DNA of 64,000 nt from Clostridiales bacterium (lineage in GTDB: Bacteria > Bacillota > Clostridia > Christensenellales > Aristaeellaceae): NCBI GenBank assembly GCA_012729115.1, contig JAAYDR010000023.1:62001-126000 (forward strand). Direction: 5' to 3'. The notes under the pieces are model-generated. The model searched no databases. It was given only the letters and a program-made list of their open reading frames with translations, and was not told the DNA's origin. Position numbers and translations under genes: made by a program. The first letter of the stretch is position 1. Every line of letters begins with the position of its first letter. This document shows positions 8,044 to 16,716 of this stretch, in pieces.

Positions 8044-10494
8044 CTACAGGATCGGATCGATGTGCCAAATTTTTTCGTTATACTCCCGTATGGTCCGATC
8101 GCTGCTGAAATATCCGGACATGGCGGTGTTAATGACCGCCATCCGAAGCCATTTCTGCCGGTCCTGATAGTCCTCCACAATCCTCCGGTTGGCCATGGAA
8201 TAACTGCCAAAGTCCTTGAGGACAAAGTAGGGATCTGCCATGCCGCCATGATCCCCTTGGAGCAGCATGTGATAGAGATCCTGCATGGCCAACGGTTCCG
8301 ATGGGAAAACCGTACCGTCCAGCCATTGGTTCATGGCCTTTCGAATCTCAAAGTTGGTTTCATAAATGCTCATGGGATTGTAGATTCCCTCCCGGTACAT
8401 GGACTCCACGGTGTCTGCCCGCATACCGAAAATATAGATATTTTCTGCTCCCACCTGCTCATAGATTTCAACATTGGCGCCGTCCATGGTGCCCAGGGTG
8501 ACCGCACCGTTCATCATGAACTTCATGTTGCCGGTGCCGCTGGCCTCTTTGCCGGCTGTAGAAAGCTGCTGGCTGATCTCTGCGGCGGGCATCAACACCT
8601 CAGCAGTGGAAACATCGTAATTCTCCAAATAGACCACCTTCAGCATTTGCCGGGCCCGGGGATGTTTTTCAATTAAAGTTGAAAGAGCATTGATGTAGCG
8701 GATGATCAGCTTGGCTCTCCAATAGCCTGGAGCAGCCTTGGCCCCAAACAGGAACAGGCGTGGAGGCATGGAAAAACCGGGATCATCCACCAGCCGGTTA
8801 TAGAGCACCTGGATGTGCAGGGCATTGAGAAGCTGCCGCTTGTACTCATGAAGACGCTTCGCCTGGACATCAAAGATGAAATTGATGTCAAAGTCGATAT
8901 TCTGCCTTTGATGAATCAGCTTGCGAAGGCGTTCCTTGTTGCTCCTTTTCACCTGATCAAACCTGTCTCGAAAGGCTCCGTCCTCCGCCAGAGGCTTGAG
9001 CCTCTCCAACTGCTGGGCATCCTTATAAAAGCCGTCGCCAATGGCATCCCTGATCAGAGAAGTAAGGGCCGGGTTGGATTCCAGCAGCCAACGACGATGG
9101 GTGATTCCATTGGTGATGGCGGAGAACTTCTTGCGATCCAGCAGCCAGTAATCATGGAAGATGGTATCGGTGAGAATCTTTCCATGAAGCTGACTGACCC
9201 CGTTCACACTGAACGACAGCGCCACGCAAAGATTAGCCATGTGCACCTGACCATATGCGATGATGGCCATACGGCCGATCCGGTCCCATTGATCCGGATA
9301 ACTCTGAAAGAGACTTTCGCAGACCCGGCGGTTCAACTCTTCCAGGATCATAAAGATCCGTGGCAAGGTTTGCCGCATCATCTCCACAGGCCACCGTTCA
9401 AGGGCCTCTGCCATCACGGTATGGTTGGTATAAGCCATACACCGATAGGTGATCCGCTGGGCAGTTTCCCAATCGAGGCCTTCCTGATCAATCAACAAGC
9501 GCATCATTTCTGGAATCGCCAAACCGGGGTGGGTGTCGTTTATATGAAAGACCACCTTATCGGGTAGCAACTCTAAATGATTCCCATATTGCCGTTTGAA
9601 GGTTTTTAACGCGTTTTGAAGGGTCGCGCTGGTAAAGAAGTAATGCTGCTTGAGGCGAAGCATCTTGCCCTCGTAATGCTTATCTTCCGGATAAAGCACC
9701 TTGGAAATTACCTCGGCCATCTGCATCTCTTCCATGGCCTTTATATACTCCCCTTCACCAAAAGAGCGGAGGTCGATCCGCTCCCGGCTGCGGGCGCTCC
9801 AGGTTCGCAGAGTGTTCACGCACTGGTTGTCATAGCCTATAACAGGCATATCGTAGGGCACGGCGTCAATGGTATAGGCATCCTCCAGATGAAACACCAT
9901 CCGGCCATTTTCCTCCCGCTCTTCTATCCGCCCGCCAAACTGTACCTGGCAGGTATCCTCCACAGCGGCAATCTCCCACGCATTCCCATTTTGCAGCCAA
10001 GAATCCGGCAATTCTACCTGTTGGCCATCCACCATCTTCTGGCGAAAAAGTCCATACTCATAACGGATGGTACATCCCATTGCCGGGATGGAAAGACTGG
10101 CAAGGCTGTCCAGAAAACAGGCAGCCAGGCGTCCCAGGCCGCCATTGCCCAGGGCAGGTTCCGGTTCTTCCACAAGGATATCCTGAAGGTCGATATTGAG
10201 CTCACGAAGGGCTTTCTGATAATTCTCCTGGCTGCAAAGATTCAGCAGGTTGCAGTTGAGCGCTCTGCCCGTGAGAAACTCCACGGAAAGATAGTACACC
10301 CGTTTTCCCTTTTCGTTGATCCACCGCTCCCTGAACACCATCCATTTTTGCATGATCTGGTCGCGAACCGTAGAAGCAACCGCTTTATATAACTGCTGAG
10401 GCGTCGCTTCCGCCACGGTAATACCGTTGTAACGCTGGAGCTTGCCCGTAATGCTTTGCTTGATGCTCTCAGAGTCAAATTGAGTGATGGCCAT
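8044..10494 (-). CDS. glgP: Glycogen/alpha-glucan phosphorylase
   Basis: Cytoplasmic PLP enzyme that releases glucose-1-phosphate from alpha-1,4-glucans. The full 816 residues match the family in length. GNGGLGRLAACFLDS near residue 116 is the N-terminal phosphorylase signature, and EASGTGNMKFMMNGAVTLGT near residue 645 holds the PLP lysine. AAAGGAGG lies six bases before ATG 10494. Its promoter is at 10527-10555. No other glycogen genes (glgA, glgB, glgC) are in the window, but a phosphoglucomutase at 54.2 kb would use the product. Confidence 0.96.
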   Translation of the reverse strand: MAITQFDSESIKQSITGKLQRYNGITVAEATPQQLYKAVASTVRDQIMQKWMVFRERWINEKGKRVYYLSVEFLTGRALNCNLLNLCSQENYQKALRELNIDLQDILVEEPEPALGNGGLGRLAACFLDSLASLSIPAMGCTIRYEYGLFRQKMVDGQQVELPDSWLQNGNAWEIAAVEDTCQVQFGGRIEEREENGRMVFHLEDAYTIDAVPYDMPVIGYDNQCVNTLRTWSARSRERIDLRSFGEGEYIKAMEEMQMAEVISKVLYPEDKHYEGKMLRLKQHYFFTSATLQNALKTFKRQYGNHLELLPDKVVFHINDTHPGLAIPEMMRLLIDQEGLDWETAQRITYRCMAYTNHTVMAEALERWPVEMMRQTLPRIFMILEELNRRVCESLFQSYPDQWDRIGRMAIIAYGQVHMANLCVALSFSVNGVSQLHGKILTDTIFHDYWLLDRKKFSAITNGITHRRWLLESNPALTSLIRDAIGDGFYKDAQQLERLKPLAEDGAFRDRFDQVKRSNKERLRKLIHQRQNIDFDINFIFDVQAKRLHEYKRQLLNALHIQVLYNRLVDDPGFSMPPRLFLFGAKAAPGYWRAKLIIRYINALSTLIEKHPRARQMLKVVYLENYDVSTAEVLMPAAEISQQLSTAGKEASGTGNMKFMMNGAVTLGTMDGANVEIYEQVGAENIYIFGMRADTVESMYREGIYNPMSIYETNFEIRKAMNQWLDGTVFPSEPLAMQDLYHMLLQGDHGGMADPYFVLKDFGSYSMANRRIVEDYQDRQKWLRMAVINTAMSGYFSSDRTIREYNEKIWHIDPIL

Positions 10495-10526
10495 TGGCAG
10501 CCTCCTTTGAAACCTGGAATGGAGGT

Positions 10527-10555
10527 ATTATAGCATGAAGGAAACCATCTCGCAA
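10527..10555 (-). promoter_or_regulatory. glgP promoter
   Basis: Minus-strand TTGCGA (10550-10555) and TATAAT (10527-10532), 17 bases apart, 33 bases before the glgP start. It faces away from addA; the parS sites lie just upstream. Confidence 0.7.
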
Positions 10556-10606
10556 ATCCTGTCGATATTTGCCGCGATCTGCCTCTCACTTCAGAATCTC
10601 CAAAGA

Positions 10607-10622
10607 TGTTTCACGTGAAACA
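10607..10622. other. parS: parS site 1 (perfect 16-mer palindrome)
   Basis: TGTTTCACGTGAAACA, identical to the chromosomal parS consensus bound by ParB/Spo0J. It lies in the glgP-addA intergenic region. Confidence 0.93.
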
Positions 10623-10652
10623 TGTAAACCCCCATTTGCATTTCTCCATAAC

Positions 10653-10668
10653 TGCTTCACGTGAAACA
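10653..10668. other. parS: parS site 2 (one mismatch)
   Basis: TGCTTCACGTGAAACA, one base from the parS consensus (C for T at position 3). It starts exactly 46 bases after site 1. Confidence 0.88.
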
Positions 10669-10698
10669 ATATCCTGCTTCCACTTTATGCTGCCTAGT

Positions 10699-10714
10699 TG
10701 TTTCACGTGAAACA
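10699..10714. other. parS: parS site 3 (perfect)
   Basis: TGTTTCACGTGAAACA, starting exactly 46 bases after site 2 and 30 bases upstream of the addA -35 box. ParB nucleating here could affect addA transcription. Confidence 0.93.
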
Positions 10715-10743
10715 TTGGCATAAGCGACAAAAAACGAGATTTT

Positions 10744-10772
10744 TTGACATCCAGGATTTGATAGGATACAAT
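10744..10772 (+). promoter_or_regulatory. addA promoter
   Basis: TTGACA at 10744-10749, a 17-base spacer and TACAAT at 10767-10772: near-perfect housekeeping promoter. The ATG at 10771 overlaps the -10 box and cannot be the translation start, which supports the GTG at 10798. Confidence 0.8.
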
Positions 10773-10797
10773 GCTGTTAGAAATCGAGGTGAGGCTT

Positions 10798-13700
10798 GTG
10801 ACCTTTACAATTCCCCAGCAAAATGCCATTCATGCCCGTAACCGGGAGCTTTTGGTTTCTGCCGCCGCAGGAAGCGGAAAAACCAAGGTACTGGTGGAGC
10901 GTATCTTCCACCTGGTTGCAGAGGACGGCTACCTGATTGACCGAATGCTGGTGGTAACCTTCACCAACGCAGCCGCCGCAGAAATGCGGGAGAGACTTGA
11001 GGTGCGATTTGAGGAAGCGGATACCCAAAGTGCTCACATGCGCCACCAGGCGGAGCGGGTGGAAAATGCACAAATCAGCACCCTGCATTCCTTCTGCCAG
11101 AAACTGATTCGGGAGTTTTTTCAGGTCGTTTCCATTGACCCCCTGGCATCCTTGGCAGAAGAATCCCTTCAGGCCAAGCTGATGGAGCAAGCAGTGGCAG
11201 AAACAACCTCCCAGTGCTATGAACTGGCCCAGGAGAATCCGTACCTGAAGGTTCTAACCCGGAAGTTCAGCCCTGATGAAATTGCCCGTATGCTTGCAGA
11301 CCTATATCATTTCCTGATGTCCCTCCCTCACCCTTTTCAATGGTTGTCCCGTTGCGTGGAGCATGTGTATGGCCCAGAGGACCTGACCCATGGCCCCATG
11401 GCGGATACCTTGCTGCAGGACTGCCGGGTCATTCTTGACGGAGCGTTGGGCATTTGGCAGCAAGTGGCAACCCTGGCAATAGATCCCTGCTGCCGGGAGG
11501 GATATGCGAAAACATTGGTATCTGACGGTGCACTTCTTTCTTCCCTGCATGCCGCAGCCTATTCCAGCCTGTCCACCCTTCTTGAGAAAGTTGCCAATTG
11601 TACTTTTACTAGGATGCCCAGCCTCAAACTGACAGATCCATCGGAAATCCGGATTCGGGATCTGGTGAAAGAAGCCCGGGAGCGATATAAAAAAAGACTG
11701 GAAGAAATAAAAAAGCGATTGCCCCAGAATGTGGATCAAAGCATCGCAGACCTGCAGGAGATGAGTCCAGCCCTGCAAGGCCTGGCCCAGGCGGCTCAAA
11801 TGCTCCACCAAAAATATGAGAAGCTCAAAGAGGATCGAAATGTAATCGACTTCAGCGATTTGGAGCACAAGACCATTGCAATCCTTAGCCAACCGGAGCT
11901 TCAAAGAATCATCTCCAGCCGATTTGATGCCCTGTTTGTAGACGAATATCAGGATATCAGCGAAATTCAGGAAGCGATCCTGGAAGCGCTTAAACCATGC
12001 CAGGAGGGAAGCTCAGATCAAACAGACCCACAGGATGAAAATCAAAAGTCCAGAAATACCAGGCTTCCCTTCACCTGCTTTTATGTGGGAGATGTAAAGC
12101 AAAGCATCTATCGCTTTCGTCTGGCCGATCCTACCCTCTTTATGGATAAGCAGGAGCAATTCCTGGATGATCCGCAGGCTCTTCATCGGAAGATCAGCCT
12201 CAGCCATAACTTTCGCAGCCGGGAAGCGGTGATTGATGCGGTAAACCGCGTGTTTTCCCATGTGATGCGAGCGGATGTCACCGAAATTGAGTATGACGAT
12301 AACGCGAGACTGTATCCGGGTATTCCCTCGCAAAGAGATCCGGCTCCTCAAGTTCACATTGTGAACAGCAAGGGGCTGCGGTCAGCCGATCAGCCCCAGG
12401 AAGAGGCGAAAATCATCGCGGATGAAATTCATCGCCTTCTTCGCCAGCCTGTCTATGACAGGGAAGGGCAGGAAACCCATCCTTTGACCTACAAAGACAT
12501 CGCGATTCTTATGCCTGCAGCCCGGGGGAAGGCTCCTCTGGTCATTCAAACACTCCAGGACGCAGGGATTCCTGTATATGCAGAGGATAACACCGGAGAT
12601 GGTGAAAGCATAGAACTTGTCCAGGCATTGGCCCATTTGCGTTTACTGAATAATCTGATGGATGATTTGTCCTTACTTACCGTCCTTCGCGGTCCTCTCT
12701 ATCAACTCAGTGAGGAGGAACTGGGGCAAATCCGCTTGTTCAAACCTGACGTAAAGGCCAGTTTCCTGGAAGCGATGATGGCCGCGTCCACCTCCATGCC
12801 TCCTGCTGCAATTGGAAAGAGATGCCGGTCCATTCTATCGGAGTTGGAAAAGGAGCGCTTTTTACAACAAAACATGCCCCTGGATGAGTACCTGTGGGAC
12901 TTTTTTACCCGAAGCGGATTGTACCGTCTCTTTGGGTTGGCTCCAGGGGGAAAACAGCGGCAAGCCAATCTGCAAATGCTTTGCCATCAGGCAGGTGAAT
13001 TTGTCGCCCGGCGGGGTGGGTCCCTGCATGATTTCCTGGAATCCATTACCAGTTCGCAGGGCATCCATGATGGTAAAAGCCCAACATTGCTTGGCCCCAA
13101 TGAAAATGTGGTACGGATCATGACCATTCATAAATCCAAAGGTCTGGAATTTCCGGTGGTTTTTGTGATGGGGCTTGGGGGACGTCTTCACAAAGGCAAG
13201 GGGATGCGCGACCTGCAAACCCATTCCAAGTTGGGGATCGCACTACCTTATATCAATGAAAAAGCAAGGACTCGCCGCGATACATTGCTGGGCAGCGCAA
13301 TTCATCTGCGCCATGGGATGGAGGAAAAAGCAGAGAGAGCCCGCTTGCTTTATGTGGCAATGACGCGGGCCAGGGATTCGCTTTATATGCTTGGATGTTC
13401 TTCTTCCCTGACGGCGGATGATTTGATGCGGAAGTCCGGAGAAGGAGACGTTTTCCACAACCAAAGTGAAAAAAAAGCATATGGCGGGGTTTATGCGGTT
13501 TGGGAAGCAAAAAGTATGCTGGAGTGGATTTGGCAAACCCTGGAAAGTACCGATGAAATAAGGGCGATTGACTCCAATGAATTGTCCACAACTCCCCTGT
13601 GGGAAACAGAGTATGCAAAGCAGTTCTCCACAGATTCCACATCTTTTCCACAGAAAAAGGGGGGTTGGAGGGTCGTTTTCCACAATGATGCTGATTTGTC

Positions 13701-14622
13701 AGGGGTTTCACAGGATGTGGAAAAACCCGCCACTCTTCATGGTATGAAGCCTGCCTCTTCCGGAGAAAAAGTTGTTCAGGATTTGCTATCAGGCTTGCAC
13801 TCCAAAGTCAGTCAGGAGAATCAATTCCAGGAGGACCTGCCGGCTGTTTCCCTCTCCCCTGGTCCTCTTCCGGTTCCTCTGCCGCTGAAAATGGGTGTTA
13901 CCGCCCTGTGCCGCAGCCTTGAAGAAGGGAATGGGAAACAGATAACAACCATTGCCTTGACAGATCAGCCGGACAATGAGTTTGAAAGTGCGGAGGCAAA
14001 GCGCCTGCCCCTTCCTCTGGCCCGACCGAGGCTGCTGGCGGATCTACCGTCCCTTCCCGCCTATTTGCGGGGTTCTCCACCTCAAACTGCCCTTATGCGC
14101 GGAGTGGCCACGCATAAGGCCCTGTCATTGCTGCCACTTGCACCTCTGCAGGATGCAAGGGGGGCGGATAAAGACCGCTTATTTCTGGAGTCTTTGCTGA
14201 CAAAGATGCTTTCCTCCCTGGTAAAGGATGGGAAGCTGACTTCACAGGAGAGGGAACTGATCGCCATTCAATCCCTGGTCGGATTCTTCGACAGCCCTTT
14301 GGGAAGACGCACACTGCTTTCCCGGGAAGTTCACCGGGAATGGAGCTTCAATATGCGGCTTCCATGGCTCTCTCCCAGCATCCTTCAGGGAGTGATCGAC
14401 CTTTGCTTCCTGGAAGATCAAGCATGGGTGTTGGTGGATTTCAAGACGGACAGGGTAGAGAAGGCCGCCGATCTGGAGAAGTTGTATCATCAACAAATTG
14501 AAATTTACCGTCAGGCACTTACATCATCTACCGGTTATCCTGTCAAAGAAAGTGTTCTCTTTTCATTGCCTCTGGGTGAAGGTTTCTCCATTGATTCTGC
14601 CGATGACTCATCTGTTCCATAG
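10798..14622 (+). CDS. addA: ATP-dependent helicase/nuclease subunit A (AddA)
   Basis: Helicase-nuclease subunit for processing double-strand DNA ends for recombination. About 1274 residues, the usual AddA length. LVSAAAGSGKTKVLVER is Walker A, DEYQDISEIQ is motif II, TIHKSKGLEFPVVFVMG is motif V and LLYVAMTRARD is motif VI. The C-terminal RecB-type nuclease has a His in RGVATHKAL, Asp in GVIDLCF and VDFKTDR. GTG 10798 is preferred: GAGGT lies seven bases upstream and the promoter excludes the earlier ATG. Residues roughly 925-1030 are a variable linker whose DNA carries many DnaA-box-like sequences. AddB, normally encoded just upstream, is absent; parS sites and glgP are there instead. Confidence 0.93.
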   Translation: MTFTIPQQNAIHARNRELLVSAAAGSGKTKVLVERIFHLVAEDGYLIDRMLVVTFTNAAAAEMRERLEVRFEEADTQSAHMRHQAERVENAQISTLHSFCQKLIREFFQVVSIDPLASLAEESLQAKLMEQAVAETTSQCYELAQENPYLKVLTRKFSPDEIARMLADLYHFLMSLPHPFQWLSRCVEHVYGPEDLTHGPMADTLLQDCRVILDGALGIWQQVATLAIDPCCREGYAKTLVSDGALLSSLHAAAYSSLSTLLEKVANCTFTRMPSLKLTDPSEIRIRDLVKEARERYKKRLEEIKKRLPQNVDQSIADLQEMSPALQGLAQAAQMLHQKYEKLKEDRNVIDFSDLEHKTIAILSQPELQRIISSRFDALFVDEYQDISEIQEAILEALKPCQEGSSDQTDPQDENQKSRNTRLPFTCFYVGDVKQSIYRFRLADPTLFMDKQEQFLDDPQALHRKISLSHNFRSREAVIDAVNRVFSHVMRADVTEIEYDDNARLYPGIPSQRDPAPQVHIVNSKGLRSADQPQEEAKIIADEIHRLLRQPVYDREGQETHPLTYKDIAILMPAARGKAPLVIQTLQDAGIPVYAEDNTGDGESIELVQALAHLRLLNNLMDDLSLLTVLRGPLYQLSEEELGQIRLFKPDVKASFLEAMMAASTSMPPAAIGKRCRSILSELEKERFLQQNMPLDEYLWDFFTRSGLYRLFGLAPGGKQRQANLQMLCHQAGEFVARRGGSLHDFLESITSSQGIHDGKSPTLLGPNENVVRIMTIHKSKGLEFPVVFVMGLGGRLHKGKGMRDLQTHSKLGIALPYINEKARTRRDTLLGSAIHLRHGMEEKAERARLLYVAMTRARDSLYMLGCSSSLTADDLMRKSGEGDVFHNQSEKKAYGGVYAVWEAKSMLEWIWQTLESTDEIRAIDSNELSTTPLWETEYAKQFSTDSTSFPQKKGGWRVVFHNDADLSGVSQDVEKPATLHGMKPASSGEKVVQDLLSGLHSKVSQENQFQEDLPAVSLSPGPLPVPLPLKMGVTALCRSLEEGNGKQITTIALTDQPDNEFESAEAKRLPLPLARPRLLADLPSLPAYLRGSPPQTALMRGVATHKALSLLPLAPLQDARGADKDRLFLESLLTKMLSSLVKDGKLTSQERELIAIQSLVGFFDSPLGRRTLLSREVHREWSFNMRLPWLSPSILQGVIDLCFLEDQAWVLVDFKTDRVEKAADLEKLYHQQIEIYRQALTSSTGYPVKESVLFSLPLGEGFSIDSADDSSVP
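13582..13724. promoter_or_regulatory. Cluster of DnaA-box-like sequences inside addA
   Basis: Seven CCACA/TGTGG cores in 143 bases: TTGTCCACA (13582), TGTGGGAAA (13598), TTCTCCACA (13624), GATTCCACA (13633), TTTTCCACA (13644), TTTTCCACA (13676) and TGTGGAAAA (13716, i.e. TTTTCCACA on the other strand). Three match TTWTNCACA exactly. They sit in the part of addA that encodes a non-conserved linker, 4.2 kb from the candidate oriC. DnaA binding is inferred, not shown. Confidence 0.5.
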
Positions 14623-14905
14623 GGGTTGCCCGTTTTTTTGCGAGTCCAATCATCAGATCAGTCCGTCATTGCTCCGTTCTCCCAAAACTACTTCCGAAAT
14701 ATAACAGAAATATTTCATCAGAGGGAACAAATCAAATCTGTTCAACGTCATATGAAGGAGCGGAGAGGAAAACATTCTTGATTTCTCGATGCTCACCGAG
14801 TAAAATGAGATCGACCATGTTTACCTGCGTATCCTGATAAAGCGGCATACCCCATCCTCAGAGTACCGCACAGTGATGTGCGCCATGGTAAGGGAGAGTT
14901 GAAGA
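14623..14905 (+). promoter_or_regulatory. Intergenic region with promoter for the PG-binding lipoprotein
   Basis: TTGATT (14778-14783) and TAAAAT (14801-14806), spaced 17, about 100 bases before the TTG start at 14906. A T-run follows addA near 14632 but no convincing stem precedes it. Nothing else recognised. Confidence 0.5.
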
Positions 14906-16579
14906 TTGAAAAAGCAATGGCGTTTACCAAAAGAGCCAAGCGCGCCACGAACCATTTTCAAGCGTTCCATCCTTGGAGTCTTGCTCCTTGTTGCGGTTGT
15001 GATCCTAAGCGGCTGTTATCTGGAGCCGGACCGCTTGGTGGATGATAACAATGGTTTGACGGTTGGCACAGGCGGAGCGGATTTTAACCCGATTGTCACG
15101 TCTGTTCCCCAGGCGACCGCTACGCCCACCCCTGCTCCCACCATCAGCCAGGTGGATTGGGATGATTGGGATTTTACACAGGACACCAATACCACCCCCC
15201 CCAACAATGTCATTCAAATTGGCCAAACGGCCACGCCCGTTCCTGGCAGTGTCACCGTAGGCATTGCTACGCCTACCCCCACCGTCGTCAGCGGCAGTTC
15301 CTCCGATGTGCTGAAAAGTGGCAGCGAAGGTACCGCTGTTAAGCAATTGCAGCAACAACTCAAGAATTTGGGTTATTACACCGGTTCTGTAGATGGCAAA
15401 TATGGTGCCGGTACGACCAACGCAGTCAAGGCTTTCCAAGCCGCCAACAAACTACAGGCGGACGGCATTGCCGGAAAAGCCACCCAGGATGCGATTTACA
15501 GCCCCTATGCCGTAAAAAAGAGTGATGCCAAGACCTCCACTCCCTCTGCAACCTCAAAGCCCTCTACCGGCAGTTCCGGCAGTTCCACTTCCGTAGGACC
15601 CAAGGGCAAGACCGATATTTACCTGAAGCTTGGTTCCACCGGGGAACAGGTGGGTATCCTGCAAAACCGCCTCATTTCCCTTGGTTATCTCAGCGGCAGT
15701 GCGGATAAAGTATTTGCAGAAACCACTGAGGCAGCGGTGATCGCCTTCCAAAAGCGCAACAGCATTTATTCGGATGGCATCGCAGGTCCCACGACCTTGG
15801 CAAAGCTTTATTCCTCCTCCGCAAAGAAAGCCTCCTCCGTAGCGGCCAATATCGGTTCTCTCAAAAAGGGGATGAGCGGTGGAGGTGTGTCGGCTCTTCA
15901 GCAGCGTCTGAAAACTCTGGGATATTATACCGGAAGCGTGGACGGTGATTTTGGAGAAGGTACGGAAATGGCCGTAATCGCTTTTCAGGTTGCCAACAAC
16001 CTGACCCCTGATGGGATTGCCGGCAAGTCCACCCTAAATGCCATTTATGGCAATTCCGGAGGCGGGGGAAGCAGCAGCGGCACCTCTGCTGAAACCTATG
16101 GGCAGACAGCCAGCATCAACGGATATAAGACGATATCCTCTAACTCCAATAGCAGCAAGGCCAGCGTGGTATCTTTGCAAAGCGTCCTGTCCAGCAAGAG
16201 CTACTACGGCGGCTCTCTGGACGGCCATTATGGCTCCGGCACAAAGGAAGCCGTTACCGCCTATCAACAGGCGGCAGGTCTGCGGGTGACCGGCATGGCG
16301 GGCCCCACTACCCAACGGCTGTTATTTGGCGGAACCGCTGAAAGCGGTAACTATTCCAAACTGGATATTGGAAGTTCCGGCACCGCCGTCAAGAACCTCC
16401 AGTATACCCTGTATGAACTCAAGTACTACGATGGCGATATTACCGGAAAGTATGACGAAGCGACCAAGAATGCCGTGATGAACTTTCAGCAGGTAAATGG
16501 CCTTGTTGTAGACGGAGTCGCCGGGCAGGATACCCAGCGCAGGCTCTATAGCAGCAACGCCATTCCCAGCAACATTTGA
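14906..16579 (+). CDS. Lipoprotein with five peptidoglycan-binding (PG_binding_1) domains
   Basis: Exported protein of 557 residues. After a basic N-terminus and hydrophobic helix, ILSGC near residue 37 is a lipobox, so it is probably membrane-anchored through a lipidated Cys. A Thr/Pro-rich spacer (residues 60-135) precedes five PG_binding_1 repeats, at about 138-197, 230-298, 312-379, 410-475 and 485-548. Each has the pattern VxxLQxxLxxLGYY-G-DGxYGxGTxxAVxxFQxxNxLxxDGIAGxxT. No catalytic domain is present. The TTG start follows AAGGGAGAG by seven bases. It may tether the membrane to the cell wall or have a spore-cortex role; relatives often carry a hydrolase, which is missing here. Confidence 0.82.
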   Translation: MKKQWRLPKEPSAPRTIFKRSILGVLLLVAVVILSGCYLEPDRLVDDNNGLTVGTGGADFNPIVTSVPQATATPTPAPTISQVDWDDWDFTQDTNTTPPNNVIQIGQTATPVPGSVTVGIATPTPTVVSGSSSDVLKSGSEGTAVKQLQQQLKNLGYYTGSVDGKYGAGTTNAVKAFQAANKLQADGIAGKATQDAIYSPYAVKKSDAKTSTPSATSKPSTGSSGSSTSVGPKGKTDIYLKLGSTGEQVGILQNRLISLGYLSGSADKVFAETTEAAVIAFQKRNSIYSDGIAGPTTLAKLYSSSAKKASSVAANIGSLKKGMSGGGVSALQQRLKTLGYYTGSVDGDFGEGTEMAVIAFQVANNLTPDGIAGKSTLNAIYGNSGGGGSSSGTSAETYGQTASINGYKTISSNSNSSKASVVSLQSVLSSKSYYGGSLDGHYGSGTKEAVTAYQQAAGLRVTGMAGPTTQRLLFGGTAESGNYSKLDIGSSGTAVKNLQYTLYELKYYDGDITGKYDEATKNAVMNFQQVNGLVVDGVAGQDTQRRLYSSNAIPSNI

Positions 16580-16621
16580 GACTTGGCCGCTTGCAGTAAC
16601 CCATAGAAGCGTTATCAGCCA

Positions 16622-16657
16622 AAGAACCCGCTTTTCACAAGAGAAAAGCGGGTTCTT
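16622..16657. terminator. Bidirectional terminator between PG-binding gene and dnaN
   Basis: Perfect 15-bp stem AAGAACCCGCTTTTC / GAAAAGCGGGTTCTT with a six-base loop between convergent genes. The A/T-rich outer stem gives a short T tract in both directions. Confidence 0.8.
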
Positions 16658-16716
16658 CTGCGTCTATTGCTAGCTCATTATGGATGCATCTTGTATAAAC
16701 AACTCAGAGAACTTTT

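Noticed and set aside
10607-10714. The three palindromes as terminators or operators of glgP/addA
   Set aside because: They match the ParB consensus at 15-16 of 16 bases and lack T runs; parS is the better reading.
10771-10797. ATG 10771 as addA start
   Set aside because: It overlaps the -10 box of the addA promoter; GTG 10798 has a ribosome site.
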